Below, piece after piece: positions 40,297-52,374 of a stretch of 64,000 nt of DNA (positions are counted from its first letter, which is position 1; every line of letters starts with the position of its first letter). Source of the stretch: Mesorhizobium sp. PAMC28654 (lineage in GTDB: Bacteria > Pseudomonadota > Alphaproteobacteria > Rhizobiales > Rhizobiaceae); NCBI RefSeq assembly GCF_020616515.1, contig NZ_CP085135.1, forward strand, positions 1,984,001 to 2,048,000, read 5' to 3'. The notes beneath the pieces were generated by a model, which was not told the origin of the DNA, did no database searches, and saw nothing but the letters and a program-made list of their open reading frames with translations. Made by a program: the position numbers and the translations under genes.

Positions 40297-41822
40297 CGAC
40301 CAAACGACCCAACATCCTGATCGTCATGGTCGATCAGCTCAATGGCACGCTGTTTCCGGACGGGCCAGCTGACTTCCTGCATGCACCGCATCTGAAGGCG
40401 CTTGCCGCACGCTCGGCGCGCTTTGCAAACAACTACACGGCCTCGCCTCTCTGCGCGCCCGGCCGCGCCTCGTTCATGAGTGGCCAGTTACCGTCGCGTA
40501 CCGAGGTCTATGACAATGCCGCCGAATTCGCTTCGTCGATCCCGACCTACGCTCACCATCTGCGCTCCGACGGCTATCACACCTGCCTGTCGGGCAAGAT
40601 GCATTTCGTTGGCCCCGACCAGTTGCACGGTTTCGAGGAGAGGCTGACCACCGACATCTACCCGGCCGATTTCGGCTGGACGCCAGACTATCGCAAGCCC
40701 GGCGAACGGATCGACTGGTGGTATCACAATCTGGGTTCGGTGACCGGCGCCGGCGTCGCCGAGATTTCCAACCAGATGGAATATGATGACGAAGTCGCCT
40801 TCCATGCGGTGCAGAAACTCTATGATTTCGCCCGCGTGTCCGACGACGCCTCGCATCGTCCCTGGTGCCTGACGGTTTCCTTCACCCATCCGCACGACCC
40901 CTATGTCGCCCGTCGGCAATATTGGGATTTGTACGAAGACTGCCCGGCACTTGAGCCGGAGGTCGGCTTCATCCCCTACGACAGCCAGGACCCGCATTCG
41001 CAGCGGCTTTATCGCGCCAGCGACTATGACAGCTTCGACATCACCCCGGAGCAGGTCCGCCGCTCACGGCAAGGCTATTTCGCCAACATCTCCTATGTCG
41101 ACGACAAGGTCGGCGACCTGGTGTCGGTGCTTGAGCGTACGCGCATGCTCGATGACACCATCATCCTGTTCTGCTCGGATCATGGCGACATGCTCGGCGA
41201 ACGCGGTCTGTGGTTCAAGATGTGCTTCTTCGAGGGTTCAGCACGCGTTCCGCTGATGATCGCGGGGAAAGGCATTCCCGCTGGGCTGATCAATGCGCCG
41301 GCGTCGAATCTCGACGTGACGCCGACGCTTTGCGATCTCGCCGGCATCGACATGAGCGCGATCATGCCATGGACCGATGGCCAGTCGTTGCTGCCGCAAC
41401 TGCATGGCCGGAAACGCACCGCGCCGGTGCTGATGGAGTACGCAGCCGAAGGGTCCAACGCCCCGCTGGTGGCCATCCGCGACGGCCGCTACAAATTCAT
41501 CCATTGCGAGATCGATCCGCCGCAACTGTTTGATCTTGAATCCGATCCCAGGGAACTCACCAATCTCGCTGCTGAACCGGCGCATGCCGCGCTGGTGGCG
41601 GCGTTCCTCGACAAGGTGAGGTCGCGCTGGGACATGGCCGCCTTCGATGCCGCCGTGCGCGCCAGCCAGGCGCGCCGCTGGGTTGTTTATCCGGCACTGC
41701 GCAACGGCACCCACTACCCCTGGGAGTTCCAGCCGCTGCAGAAGGCGTCGGAACGCTACATGCGCAATCACATGGATCTCAACGTGCTCGAAGAGCAAAA
41801 ACGCTTTCCGCGAGGCGAATAA
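40293..41822 (+). CDS. betC: Choline-sulfatase BetC
   Basis: A 509-residue sulfatase releasing choline from choline-O-sulfate. The formylglycine signature [15 protein letters not shown] places the modified Cys at residue 54 (C-x-P-x-R). The metal ligands are visible in [11 protein letters not shown] and [18 protein letters not shown]. The C-terminal choline-sulfatase domain contains [24 protein letters not shown] 40293 overlaps the betI stop. The next gene starts directly after the stop (41823), so the operon is very tight. betC in the operon allows use of choline sulfate as osmoprotectant or carbon source. Confidence 0.95.
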   Translation: MTTKRPNILIVMVDQLNGTLFPDGPADFLHAPHLKALAARSARFANNYTASPLCAPGRASFMSGQLPSRTEVYDNAAEFASSIPTYAHHLRSDGYHTCLSGKMHFVGPDQLHGFEERLTTDIYPADFGWTPDYRKPGERIDWWYHNLGSVTGAGVAEISNQMEYDDEVAFHAVQKLYDFARVSDDASHRPWCLTVSFTHPHDPYVARRQYWDLYEDCPALEPEVGFIPYDSQDPHSQRLYRASDYDSFDITPEQVRRSRQGYFANISYVDDKVGDLVSVLERTRMLDDTIILFCSDHGDMLGERGLWFKMCFFEGSARVPLMIAGKGIPAGLINAPASNLDVTPTLCDLAGIDMSAIMPWTDGQSLLPQLHGRKRTAPVLMEYAAEGSNAPLVAIRDGRYKFIHCEIDPPQLFDLESDPRELTNLAAEPAHAALVAAFLDKVRSRWDMAAFDAAVRASQARRWVVYPALRNGTHYPWEFQPLQKASERYMRNHMDLNVLEEQKRFPRGE

Positions 41823-42824
41823 ATGGCCGAAGTTCTTGTCCCCTCCCTCGATCATCTCAAGCAGGCCTATGCCGTCACCTCCAAGGCGACGCAGATCACG
41901 CCACTGCTGGAATCGACCGCACTTGCCAGAGAGACCGGGGCAGCCCGTGTCTTCATCAAGCCGGAATCCCTGCAATGGGCGGGGTCGTTCAAGATCCGCG
42001 GCGCCTATTGGCGTCTGAAGCGGCTTTCGGCCGACGAAGCGAAGAAGGGCGTGGTCGCCTATTCGTCCGGCAATTTCGCGCAAGGGTTGGCCGCCGCCGG
42101 CCAGGCACTCGGCATTCCCGTCACCATCGTCATGCCGATCGATGCACCGGTCGCCAAGCGCGACGCCACGGCCGGCTATGGCGCACGCGTCGTGCTGACC
42201 GATCATGGTGACCGCGCACGTGAGGAAGTCGCCGCCGCGAAGGCGCGCGAAATTTCCGAGACCGAAGGCCTGGCGCTGCTGCACCCTTTCGATGATCCGG
42301 AAATCGTCGCCGGCCAGGCCGGCGCCGGGCTGGAAGCGCTTGAGCAACTGGACGCCAAGGATGCCAGCGCCGATCTGTTGTTCTGCTCGGTCGGTGGCGG
42401 TGGATTGATCGGCGGTGTTTCGCTCGCCTTCCACTATCTGTCGCCACGCACACAGATCATCGGCGTCGAGCCGGAAGGCTTCAACGGGATGGGCTCATCA
42501 TTGGCGCATGGCGCCATTGAAACCATGCCGATCGGACCGCGGTCGATCTGCGACGGGCTAATGGCGCGCAAGCCTGGCGACGCACCGTTCGCGGCGGTCA
42601 AGACCGCCGGCGTTCGCGGCATCACCGTCGACGACGATTCAGTGCGCCGCGCGATGCGCATCGCCTTCGAGCGGATGAAGCTGGTGTTCGAGCCTTCGGG
42701 CGCGGCGTCACTGGCGGCTCTTCTCGGCGGCAAGGTGGATGTGGCGGGTAAAACCGTGCTCGTGGTGGCAACTGGCGGCAACGTTTCGCTCGCCGATTTT
42801 ATGGCGCATATGAACCATGCTTGA
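41823..42824 (+). CDS. Threonine/serine dehydratase (PLP) within the bet cluster
   Basis: A 333-residue fold-type II PLP enzyme converting Thr to 2-ketobutyrate or Ser to pyruvate, with ammonia release. The PLP Lys is in [17 protein letters not shown] (residue 57), with [13 protein letters not shown] and the phosphate-binding [15 protein letters not shown]. It lacks the C-terminal ACT regulatory domain, so it resembles catabolic dehydratases or serine racemases. It is sandwiched with no gap after betC and an 8-bp overlap with betA. It has no step in betaine synthesis itself; it may handle Ser/Gly made from betaine breakdown (inference). Confidence 0.9.
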   Translation: MAEVLVPSLDHLKQAYAVTSKATQITPLLESTALARETGAARVFIKPESLQWAGSFKIRGAYWRLKRLSADEAKKGVVAYSSGNFAQGLAAAGQALGIPVTIVMPIDAPVAKRDATAGYGARVVLTDHGDRAREEVAAAKAREISETEGLALLHPFDDPEIVAGQAGAGLEALEQLDAKDASADLLFCSVGGGGLIGGVSLAFHYLSPRTQIIGVEPEGFNGMGSSLAHGAIETMPIGPRSICDGLMARKPGDAPFAAVKTAGVRGITVDDDSVRRAMRIAFERMKLVFEPSGAASLAALLGGKVDVAGKTVLVVATGGNVSLADFMAHMNHA

Positions 42825-44469
42825 AGCGGATTTTGTCATCATCGGCTCCGGCTCGGCCGGCTCGGCCATGGCCTATCGCCTGTCGGAAGACGGCAAGCAT
42901 TCGGTCATCGTCATCGAGTTCGGCGGCACCGATATCGGCCCGCTGATCCAGATGCCGTCGGCGCTGTCGATCCCGCTCAACATGAGCCTCTACGACTGGG
43001 GCTTTGCCAGCGAGCCGGAGCCGCATCTTGGCGGGCGCGTGCTGGCAACGCCGCGCGGCAAGGTCATCGGCGGCTCATCCTCGATCAATGGCATGGTCTA
43101 TGTGCGCGGTCACGCCCGCGACTTCGACCATTGGGCCGAAGAAGGTGCGGCCGGCTGGGGCTTCGCCGACGTGCTCCCCTATTTCAAGCGCATGGAAGAC
43201 TCGGACGGCGGCGAGGACGGATGGCGCGGCCATGGCGGCCCGCTGCATGTGCAGCGCGGACCGCGACGCAATCCGCTCTATGGAGCCTTCGTCGAGGCTG
43301 GCCGCCAAGCCGGGTTCGAACTGACCGACGACTACAACGGCTCCAAGCAGGAAGGCTTTGGGCCGATGGAGCAGACCATCCGCGGCGGTCGCCGCTGGTC
43401 GGCGGCATCAGCCTATCTGAAGCCGGCCCTGAAGCGAAAGAACGTGAGTCTGGTCAAGGGCTTCGCCCGGCGAGTGATCATAGAGAATCAACGCGCCATC
43501 GGCGTCGAGATCGAAGCGCACAAACAGATTCAGGTCATCAAGGCGAGACGCGAAGTGATCGTCGCCGCGTCGTCGATCAATTCGCCCAAAATCCTCATGC
43601 TTTCCGGCATCGGCCCGGCCGACCATCTCATGGAAAACGGCATTGCCGTGGTGGCCGACCGGCCCGGCGTCGGCCGCAACCTGCAGGACCATATGGAGCT
43701 TTATATCCAGCAGGAATCGACCCAGCCGATCACGCTGAATTCGGTGCTGAATCCTTTTTCCAAGGCACTGATCGGGGCACAATGGCTGTTCTTCAAGACC
43801 GGGCTCGGCGCGACAAACCATTTCGAAGCGGCGGCCTTCGTGCGCTCGCGCGCCGGCGTCGATTACCCCGATATCCAGTACCACTTCATCCCGGCGGCTG
43901 TGCGCTATGATGGCAAGGCAGCGGCGAAGTCGCATGGCTTCCAGGCGCATGTCGGGCCGATGCGGTCGGAGTCGCGGGGATCGGTGACGCTGCGCTCGCC
44001 GGACCCGAGATCAAGCCCAGTGATCCGTTTCAACTACATGTCGCATCCAGATGACTGGACGGAGTTCCGCCACTGCATCCGGCTGACCCGCGAGATTTTT
44101 GGCCAGTCGGCATTCGACGCCTATCGCGGCCAGGAAATCTCGCCGGGCTCTCACGTGCAGTCGGACGAGGATCTCGATGTCTTCATCCGCGATCATGCCG
44201 AAAGCGCCTACCATCCTTGCGGCACCTGCAAGATGGGCCGCGCCGACGATGCGATGAGTGTCGTCGATCCAGAATGCAGGGTCATCGGTGTCGAAGGGTT
44301 GCGGGTCGCCGATTCCTCGATCTTCCCGCGTGTCACCAACGGCAATCTCAACGCGCCGTCGATCATGACCGGCGAGAAGGCCTCCGATCATATTCTTGGC
44401 CGCACGCCGCTGCCGCCGTCCAACCAGGAACCTTGGATCAATCCGCGCTGGCAGGCGTCGGACAGATAG
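42817..44469 (+). CDS. betA: Choline dehydrogenase BetA
   Basis: A 550-residue FAD-dependent GMC oxidoreductase oxidising choline to betaine aldehyde and, at least in part, betaine. The N-terminal FAD site is [20 protein letters not shown] signatures are [18 protein letters not shown] and [17 protein letters not shown]. The C-terminal substrate region has HPCGTCKMG and [20 protein letters not shown]. The start overlaps the dehydratase gene by 8 bp. It is followed by a 129-bp gap with a palindromic repeat and then betB. Confidence 0.95.
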   Translation: MLEADFVIIGSGSAGSAMAYRLSEDGKHSVIVIEFGGTDIGPLIQMPSALSIPLNMSLYDWGFASEPEPHLGGRVLATPRGKVIGGSSSINGMVYVRGHARDFDHWAEEGAAGWGFADVLPYFKRMEDSDGGEDGWRGHGGPLHVQRGPRRNPLYGAFVEAGRQAGFELTDDYNGSKQEGFGPMEQTIRGGRRWSAASAYLKPALKRKNVSLVKGFARRVIIENQRAIGVEIEAHKQIQVIKARREVIVAASSINSPKILMLSGIGPADHLMENGIAVVADRPGVGRNLQDHMELYIQQESTQPITLNSVLNPFSKALIGAQWLFFKTGLGATNHFEAAAFVRSRAGVDYPDIQYHFIPAAVRYDGKAAAKSHGFQAHVGPMRSESRGSVTLRSPDPRSSPVIRFNYMSHPDDWTEFRHCIRLTREIFGQSAFDAYRGQEISPGSHVQSDEDLDVFIRDHAESAYHPCGTCKMGRADDAMSVVDPECRVIGVEGLRVADSSIFPRVTNGNLNAPSIMTGEKASDHILGRTPLPPSNQEPWINPRWQASDR

Positions 44470-44501
44470 GGGTACTTTATGCACCTCCGGAATCGTGCTT
44501 T

Positions 44502-44525
44502 CCGAAAATCGATTCCGATTTTCGG
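44502..44525. repeat. Palindromic intergenic repeat between betA and betB
   Basis: Perfect 10-bp inverted repeat CCGAAAATCG / CGATTTTCGG with an ATTC loop. The flanking GCATGATCC-like sequence is a dispersed unit in rhizobial genomes; a fragment of the same type (CATGATCCCGAAAAGC) appears at 13728-13743. It could attenuate transcription between betA and betB. Confidence 0.65.
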
Positions 44526-44598
44526 GCCGATGCGATAGAGCATGATCCACCCGATAGATTGAGCCGCCCGCCTGGGCGATAGACGACTTGGAGGAACC

Positions 44599-46062
44599 AT
44601 GCGCGCCCAGCCGACGGCATCGCACTATATCAACGGACGCTACATCGACGATGAGCGCGGTGCGCCACTGCCGGTCATCTATCCGGCGACTGGCGAGACC
44701 ATCGCGATGCTGCGTTCGGCGACGCCGAATGTTCTGGAACTCGCCATCGAAGCCGCACGTGCCGCACAGCCCGCCTGGGCACGGCTGAAGCCGGTCGAGC
44801 GTGGACGCATCCTGCGCCGTGCCGCCGACATTCTGCGCGCCCGCAACGCCGACCTTGCCCGCATCGAGACGCTCGATACCGGCAAGGCGATCCAGGAAAC
44901 GCTGGTGGCTGACGCCCCGTCGGCAGCGGATTGCCTCGAATATTTCGGCGGCGTGATTGCCGCCTACAATGGCGAAGCGATAGATCTCGGCGGACCCTTT
45001 GCCTATACGCGGCGCGAGGCGCTCGGCGTCTGTGTCGGCATCGGCGCCTGGAACTATCCGATCCAGATCGCCGGCTGGAAATCCGCGCCTGCACTCGCCA
45101 TGGGCAATGCCATGGTGTTCAAGCCGTCTGAGAACACGCCGCTATCCGCCCTGGCGCTGGCTGAAATATACACAGAGGCCGGCCTGCCCGATGGATTGTT
45201 CAACGTCGTGCAAGGCTATGGCGATGTTGGCGCAGGGCTGGTTGGCCACGATGTCGTCGCCAAGGTCTCGGTGACAGGCTCCGTGCCGACCGGCCGCAAG
45301 GTGCTGTCGCTCGCCGGCTCGAAGATGAAGCATGCCACGATGGAGCTCGGCGGCAAGTCGCCGCTGATCGTCTTCGACGATGCCGACATCGAAAATGCCA
45401 TTGGCGGCGCCATGCTCGGCAATTTCTATTCGACCGGGCAAATCTGCTCCAACGGCACACGCGTCTTCGTGCAGAGCGGTATTCACGACCGCTTCGTCGA
45501 CCGCCTGATCGAGCGGACGAAGAAGATCCGCATCGGCGATCCGCTCGATCCCGAAACGCAGATGGGCCCGCTGGTCTCGAAGGCACAGCACGAAAAGGTC
45601 GTCGGCTATATCGAGGTCGGCAAGCAGGACGGCGCTACACTCGCCTGCGGCGGCAATGTGCCGTCGCTGCAAGGTTTTGACGGCGGCTTCTTCGTCGAAC
45701 CGACGGTCTTCACCGGTGTTACCGACAATATGCGCATCGCCCGCGAAGAGATTTTCGGTCCGGTGATGAGCGTGCTGAAATTCGACGGAGAGGACGAGGT
45801 GATCGACCGCGCCAACGACACCGAGTTCGGCCTCGCGGCGGGCGTCTTCACCCGCGATCTGCCCCGCGCTCACCGTGTGATCGCCGAGTTGCAGGCCGGC
45901 ACCTGCTGGATCAACGCCTACAATCTTACGCCGGTGGAAGTTCCCTTCGGCGGTTTCAAGCAGTCCGGTATCGGCCGCGAGAATTCACTAGCGGCACTGG
46001 CGCTCTATTCGCAGCTGAAATCGGTCTATGTCGAGACCGGGGACGTCGCAAGCCCTTACTGA
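44599..46062 (+). CDS. betB: Betaine aldehyde dehydrogenase BetB
   Basis: A 487-residue NAD(P)-dependent aldehyde dehydrogenase, the last step from choline to glycine betaine. The start [19 protein letters not shown] and the motifs [42 protein letters not shown] (catalytic Glu) and [16 protein letters not shown] (nucleophile Cys) define it. The C-terminal [21 protein letters not shown] is typical of BetB. GGAGGA lies just before the ATG. Length is normal. It is last in the cluster and convergent with the sugar-nucleotide gene. Confidence 0.95.
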   Translation: MRAQPTASHYINGRYIDDERGAPLPVIYPATGETIAMLRSATPNVLELAIEAARAAQPAWARLKPVERGRILRRAADILRARNADLARIETLDTGKAIQETLVADAPSAADCLEYFGGVIAAYNGEAIDLGGPFAYTRREALGVCVGIGAWNYPIQIAGWKSAPALAMGNAMVFKPSENTPLSALALAEIYTEAGLPDGLFNVVQGYGDVGAGLVGHDVVAKVSVTGSVPTGRKVLSLAGSKMKHATMELGGKSPLIVFDDADIENAIGGAMLGNFYSTGQICSNGTRVFVQSGIHDRFVDRLIERTKKIRIGDPLDPETQMGPLVSKAQHEKVVGYIEVGKQDGATLACGGNVPSLQGFDGGFFVEPTVFTGVTDNMRIAREEIFGPVMSVLKFDGEDEVIDRANDTEFGLAAGVFTRDLPRAHRVIAELQAGTCWINAYNLTPVEVPFGGFKQSGIGRENSLAALALYSQLKSVYVETGDVASPY

Positions 46063-46069
46063 TCCCGGC

Positions 46070-48310
46070 CTACGACGTCTTGTCCGCCGTTCCATCCAGA
46101 TACTGGGTCAGGGCGCAGACCAGATGGTAGAAGATGCTGGCCGGCACGTCGCCTGCCAGCGAGCGGCCACGTTCGTCGATGCGGTCAATCCACAGGCCGA
46201 GCGGCGCCGGGTCGATGTGCCAGCGGAACAGGCGCCCGACGCGCGCCTCGATCTCGGGCTTCAGGTCCGGACCGCCCGAACCGTCCAGCGCGATAGCGGC
46301 CTTGATCGCTTCCGCCTGCGGCCAACTGCGCGACACCCGGTCGAGCGGCAGGCCCTGCCGCGAGACGGCGCCATAGGCGAGGCCAGTGGCGCGGTTGAGG
46401 CCATTGGCGATCGCCGAAGCATAGAGCTTTCTAGCAAAGCCCGTCAGCTCGGTCTGGCCACTGCGCGCGGCGAAATCAACCAGCAACGAGGCCCATTCGA
46501 AATGATGGCCGGGCTCGGTCCAAGAGCCCTTCTCGCTCTTGGCCGGTTTCCATTCTCCATCGAAAAACTCACCCAGCGTCCAGCTTTCCGGATCGAAGAA
46601 ATGACTGCGGAACAGGTCGATGATCCGCGCCGCGCGGCGCAGATAGGCGCGGTCGCCGGTCGCCTGATACCAGGCGAGAAAGGCTTCGAGCAGATGCATA
46701 TGCGGGTTGGAGCGCCGTTCGCCCTCGCCGTCCGACGTTTCGAGAAAGCCGGTCATGCGGCTGTCCTCGAGATGAGCATCGAGGAAGACGAAGGTTTCCT
46801 CGCCAAGCCGCAGCGCATCGGGATTGCCGCACATATGTGCGTGCGCCAGCGCCAGAAGCACACAGGAATGATCGTAGGCATCCTCGGCGGCATCGGCGAC
46901 CGAGCCGTCGACATTCAGCGTACGTACCCAGCCGCCCTTGTCGGTGCGGCCATTGCCGGCCATGAACGCGATGCCGTGGCTGATCAGGCGGTCGGCTGGA
47001 CCATCCCAGCCACGCGCCTTGGCTACGGCGAAGGCATAGACCTGCCTCGCCATGGTGCGCATGCGCTTTGGCTTCATCAACGGTATGCCGTCAAATCCCA
47101 GTGCCTCGTGGAAGCCGCCATGACGCTCGTCAACGCCCACCGTCGACCAGAGAGGCAAGGTCTCCTGGAACAACCAGTGATGCACGCGCCGTCGCCAGGC
47201 GCCGCTTTCGATGACGCGGTCATGGGCAGGCGTGAATCGGGTTTCCAGCCGGCCGCTCTTCTCGAGCTGTTCGACGATCTTCTTGACATGCTGGCTGTGG
47301 CTGACCGGAGCAACAAAGGTCGCGTCAACGGTTGACACAATCGCAACGCCCTTCAGACCGATCGCCGACAGCAGGCGGCCATCGCTGCGAATGTAGGAGT
47401 TCTCGCAATCGATGGCGACGACGTCACCGACAATGACATTGCCCTGGCTGTCGGACGGGCCGACATCGAGCAACGACTGCCAGGAGCCGAGATCGTTCCA
47501 GCGGAATCCTGCCGGCACCATGGCAATGTGCTTTGCGTGCTCCATGATCGCATAGTCGATCGAGGTCGACGGAATGGCGGCATAGAGCTCGAGCGGCATG
47601 TAGAGGCCGGAAAGATCGGTCGTAGCGGCTTGGTAGGCCGCCTCGGTGGCATTCCATATCTCTGGCTGGAACGCCAGGAAGGCATCGCGCATGGCACTGG
47701 CGCGAAACAGGAAGATACCGGTGTTCCAGAAGAAGTTCCCGGCGGCCAGATAGCTCTGCGCTGTGGCGAGATCAGGCTTTTCGACGAAACGCGATACATC
47801 GCAGATGCCGTCCTTCTCGCCGGTAACCTCGATATAGCCATAGCCGGTTTCGGGCTGGCTGGGCTTGATGCCGAACACCACAAGCCTGCCCGCGCGTGCC
47901 GCCGCACAGCCTGCCTCGACGCTGTGCCAGAATTGTCGTGCCGTCGCGATCTCATGATCTGACGGCACGACCAGCACGAGATTGTCGCCGAATTCCGACA
48001 AGGTGCGAAGCGTCGCCAGCGCCACCGCTGCCGCCGTGTTGCGGCCGGTGGGCTCGAACAGCGGGCCGCCGCCGGACAGGTCAAGGCCGGCAAGGTCGGC
48101 ATGGACGCGATCCGCGTGGCGCTCCGAGGCAATCAGGAAGATCGGCGTTTCGCCAGCCGGTCTCTGCGTCAGCCGGCGCAGGGTCTTGGCCAGCATCGAA
48201 CCGTCGCCCGAAAAATCATGGAACTGCTTGGGATTGTCCTCGCGCGACAGCGGCCAAAGCCGCGAGCCAACGCCACCGCTCATGACAAAACTGACGATAC
48301 GTTCGGTCAT
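46070..48310 (-). CDS. Mannose-1-phosphate guanylyltransferase / AGE-family epimerase-isomerase fusion
   Basis: A 746-residue two-domain cytosolic protein. Residues 1-350 are a GDP-mannose pyrophosphorylase: SGGVGSRLWPLSREDNPKQF, FEPTGRNTAAAVALA, VPSDHEI, FVEKPDLATAQSYL and GFRWNDLGSWQSLLDV. Residues about 370-746 are an AGE/mannose-isomerase alpha-barrel: GGFHEALGFDGIPL, DAYDHSCVLLALAHA, NPHMHLLEAFLAWYQATGD and WTEPGHHFEWASLLVDF. The fusion is intact. With the adjacent phosphomannomutase it could run fructose-6-P or mannose to GDP-mannose for surface polysaccharide. Start MTERIVSF at 48310, 11 bp after the upstream stop. Confidence 0.92.
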   Translation of the reverse strand: MTERIVSFVMSGGVGSRLWPLSREDNPKQFHDFSGDGSMLAKTLRRLTQRPAGETPIFLIASERHADRVHADLAGLDLSGGGPLFEPTGRNTAAAVALATLRTLSEFGDNLVLVVPSDHEIATARQFWHSVEAGCAAARAGRLVVFGIKPSQPETGYGYIEVTGEKDGICDVSRFVEKPDLATAQSYLAAGNFFWNTGIFLFRASAMRDAFLAFQPEIWNATEAAYQAATTDLSGLYMPLELYAAIPSTSIDYAIMEHAKHIAMVPAGFRWNDLGSWQSLLDVGPSDSQGNVIVGDVVAIDCENSYIRSDGRLLSAIGLKGVAIVSTVDATFVAPVSHSQHVKKIVEQLEKSGRLETRFTPAHDRVIESGAWRRRVHHWLFQETLPLWSTVGVDERHGGFHEALGFDGIPLMKPKRMRTMARQVYAFAVAKARGWDGPADRLISHGIAFMAGNGRTDKGGWVRTLNVDGSVADAAEDAYDHSCVLLALAHAHMCGNPDALRLGEETFVFLDAHLEDSRMTGFLETSDGEGERRSNPHMHLLEAFLAWYQATGDRAYLRRAARIIDLFRSHFFDPESWTLGEFFDGEWKPAKSEKGSWTEPGHHFEWASLLVDFAARSGQTELTGFARKLYASAIANGLNRATGLAYGAVSRQGLPLDRVSRSWPQAEAIKAAIALDGSGGPDLKPEIEARVGRLFRWHIDPAPLGLWIDRIDERGRSLAGDVPASIFYHLVCALTQYLDGTADKTS

Positions 48311-48321
48311 GAGCTTCCCGT

Positions 48322-49842
48322 TCAAAAGGTCTGGTTGTAGGCGCCGACTTCAGGGCTGCGGCGCAAGACGGCATCGACGCCCTCGAACATCTGGCGGCGA
48401 CGGTCCGACGATACCGGGCTCTCCACCACGACGACAAGCTCCGGCTTGTTCGACGATGCGCGGACCAAGCCCCAGGTGCCGTCCTCGGCAACGACGCGCA
48501 CGCCGTTGACCGTGATCAGTTCAACGATCTTCTGGCCGGCAAAGATGTCGCCGGCTTGTTGCATTGCCTGAAAATCCGACACCACCCGCTCGACCACACC
48601 GTATTTCAGCGCATCATCGCAATGCGGCGACATGGTTGGCGTGCCGAAGGTCAGCGGCAGCGCGCGATAGAGATCGGCCATCGAACTGCGGGGATTGCGG
48701 TCCAGCATCTGGCAGATGGCGATGGCTGTGACCAGACCATCATCATAGCCGCGCCCAATCGGCGGGTTGAAGAAGAAGTGGCCGGATTTCTCGAAGCCCG
48801 CGACCGCACCGAGTTCGGCGACACGGCGCTTGATGTAGGAATGTCCGGTCTTCCAGTAGTCGGTGACCGCGCCATTGGCCTGCAACACGCTATCGGTCTT
48901 GAACAGACCGGTCGACTTGACGTCGACAACGAAGGTCGAACCGGGATGCAGCCGTGAAATATCACGCGCGAGCATGACACCGACCTTGTCGGCGAATATC
49001 TCGTTGCCTTCATTGTCGACGACGCCGCAGCGGTCGCCATCGCCGTCAAAGCCAAGCCCGAGATCGGCGCCTGTTTCCAGCACCTTGTCACGGATCGCGT
49101 GCAGCATCCGCATGTCCTCGGGATTGGGATTGTAGCGCGGGAAGGTGTGATCCAGCTCGACATCGAGCGGAATCACTTCACAGCCGATCCGCTCCAACGC
49201 TTCCGGGGCAAAGGCGCCAGCGGTGCCGTTGCCGCACGCGGCGACCACTTTGAGCTTTCTCGAAATGCGCTTGTCCCCCACTAGGTCGTCAAGATAGGTC
49301 GCACGGAAACCGGGGACGAAATCGTAGGAGCCGCCGCCGGTCAGGTCGAAGTCGCCTGAAAGGACGATTTGCTTCAGCGCGCTCATCTCCTCCGGACCGA
49401 AGGTCAAGGGACGTGTAGCGCCCATCTTGACGCCGGTCCAACCGTTCTCGTTGTGCGAGGCGGTGACCATGGCGACCGACGGCGTATCGAGCGCGAACTG
49501 GGCGAAATAGGCCATGGGCGACAGGGCGAGACCAATATCCCTCACCCTGGCGCCGGCGGCCATCAGCCCGGACACCAGCGCCAGCTTGATGGAAAGCGAA
49601 TAGGAACGGAAATCATGCCCGGTAACGATATCCGGCCCGGCGCCAAGGCGCCGGATCAGCGTGCCGAGCCCCATGCCCAGCGCCTGGACGCCGATCAGGT
49701 TGAGTTCAGGCGGCACCTCGGAGCCCGGATGGCCGAACCACCAGCGCGCGTCATATTCGCGAAATCCCGACGGCCTTACCAGCGCGGATGTCTCAAATTC
49801 AAAGGTGTTGGGCCGGGCTTCGCCAACGATCGTCAAGGGCAA
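48322..49842 (-). CDS. Phosphomannomutase/phosphoglucomutase
   Basis: About 506 residues; interconverts mannose-6-P and mannose-1-P (or the glucose analogues). The phosphoserine loop is VTASHNENGWTGVKMG, the metal site GFDGDGDRCGVVDNEG, the sugar loop GFEKSGHFFF and the phosphate site VRASSNKPELVVVVE. The start is uncertain: no ATG lies near the conserved NTFEFETSALVRPSGFREYD; TTG at 49842 has GGAG ten bases upstream, TTG at 49836 and GTG codons at 49872 and 49908 are alternatives. It is upstream of and 11 bp from the GMP/AGE fusion gene, making mannose-1-P for it. Confidence 0.9.
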   Translation of the reverse strand: MPLTIVGEARPNTFEFETSALVRPSGFREYDARWWFGHPGSEVPPELNLIGVQALGMGLGTLIRRLGAGPDIVTGHDFRSYSLSIKLALVSGLMAAGARVRDIGLALSPMAYFAQFALDTPSVAMVTASHNENGWTGVKMGATRPLTFGPEEMSALKQIVLSGDFDLTGGGSYDFVPGFRATYLDDLVGDKRISRKLKVVAACGNGTAGAFAPEALERIGCEVIPLDVELDHTFPRYNPNPEDMRMLHAIRDKVLETGADLGLGFDGDGDRCGVVDNEGNEIFADKVGVMLARDISRLHPGSTFVVDVKSTGLFKTDSVLQANGAVTDYWKTGHSYIKRRVAELGAVAGFEKSGHFFFNPPIGRGYDDGLVTAIAICQMLDRNPRSSMADLYRALPLTFGTPTMSPHCDDALKYGVVERVVSDFQAMQQAGDIFAGQKIVELITVNGVRVVAEDGTWGLVRASSNKPELVVVVESPVSSDRRRQMFEGVDAVLRRSPEVGAYNQTF

Positions 49843-50052
49843 GACAACAAAACTCCAAGCGGTTGGAATCACAGCGTTTCGAGGCAGCGACGATCGACTG
49901 CTTACCACACAAGCCTTTAACCCGCGTTTATCCTGTGCGAAACCCCCAGTCCGCAGGCAATGTGAGATGAAAGCGCGGGAAATGCGACAGAAGTGCTGCC
50001 ATTGCCGCTTGCAGGAACGAAGGACGACAGCTATAAGCCCGCGGTCTGGTCA

Positions 50053-50129
50053 CGGAGTGTAGCGCAGCCTGGTAGCGCACCTCGTTCGGGACGAGGGGGT
50101 CGCAGGTTCAAATCCTGCCACTCCGACCA
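50053..50129 (+). tRNA. tRNA-Pro (CGG)
   Basis: 77-base tRNA with an encoded CCA. The acceptor stem CGGAGTG pairs with CACTCCG. The D arm is GCGCAGCCTGGTAGCGC, the anticodon arm is CTCGT-TCGGGA-ACGAG with anticodon CGG, and the T arm is GCAGG-TTCAAAT-CCTGC. Confidence 0.97.
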
Positions 50130-50364
50130 GAAAAACAAAGACTTAGCGGTTCCCGAAAACTGCCGCCCACAGCCCCAACTAAAACGCGCCAGTTTCAAGA
50201 AACCTGCTAGGGGTGGCGTTATTATATAATTTGCCACTACGCTTTTGCTGCTCTCCGCATGCCGATGCGATGAGCCGTGAGCGCACCCTTTGACGAAATG
50301 GTGCAAGCTATGGTTCGACGGTATGATCACCGCCGAAATGAGAGCACCGAGCGAGGTTGCGGAG

Positions 50365-50709
50365 ATGAAGTTGATTTCGACGGCACGCCTCGCCCCCATT
50401 CCTGTGCTTGCCCTGTGTCTTGTCGCGGGCTGCTCATCGATCGCAGGATCAGCCAATCCCGCGAAATACGATGAGATGACGTGCGTGGAGCTCAACAATG
50501 CGCTGGGGAGCACCGCCAGCGAAATCTCGCAGACCGCAATCAGCCGCGGCAAGGTCGCGAACACCAGTGTTCCACGTTGGTTGCTGGGCGGCTCGCGCGT
50601 GAAAACCGCGGTCGCTGACCGTGAAACGGCCAGGATCGACCGGCTGAAGCAGCAGCAGGATGCCATCGTCGCGGCAAGGGCGCGCAAGTGCCCGAGATCA
50701 ACGGGCTGA
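50365..50709 (+). CDS. Small lipoprotein of unknown function
   Basis: A 114-residue protein with a lipoprotein signal: MKLISTARLAPIPVLALCLV and lipobox LVAGC. The mature part has MTCVELNNALGSTASEISQT, a basic stretch (WLLGGSRVKTAVADRETAR) and a coiled helix RIDRLKQQQDAIVAARARKC. Two mature Cys (in MTC and RKC) could form a disulfide. ATG 50365 is preceded by GCGGAG. I do not recognise the family. It stands between tRNA-Pro and the convergent oligopeptide transporter operon. Confidence 0.7.
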   Translation: MKLISTARLAPIPVLALCLVAGCSSIAGSANPAKYDEMTCVELNNALGSTASEISQTAISRGKVANTSVPRWLLGGSRVKTAVADRETARIDRLKQQQDAIVAARARKCPRSTG

Positions 50710-50738
50710 GCGAACAGAGCCCGCCTTGGCGATGCCTT

Positions 50739-52373
<1,635 letters not shown>

Positions 52374-52374
52374 C

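Noticed and set aside
46028..47335. 435-codon open frame opposite the GMP/AGE fusion gene
   Set aside because: No domain or ribosome site; the fusion protein on the minus strand explains the region.
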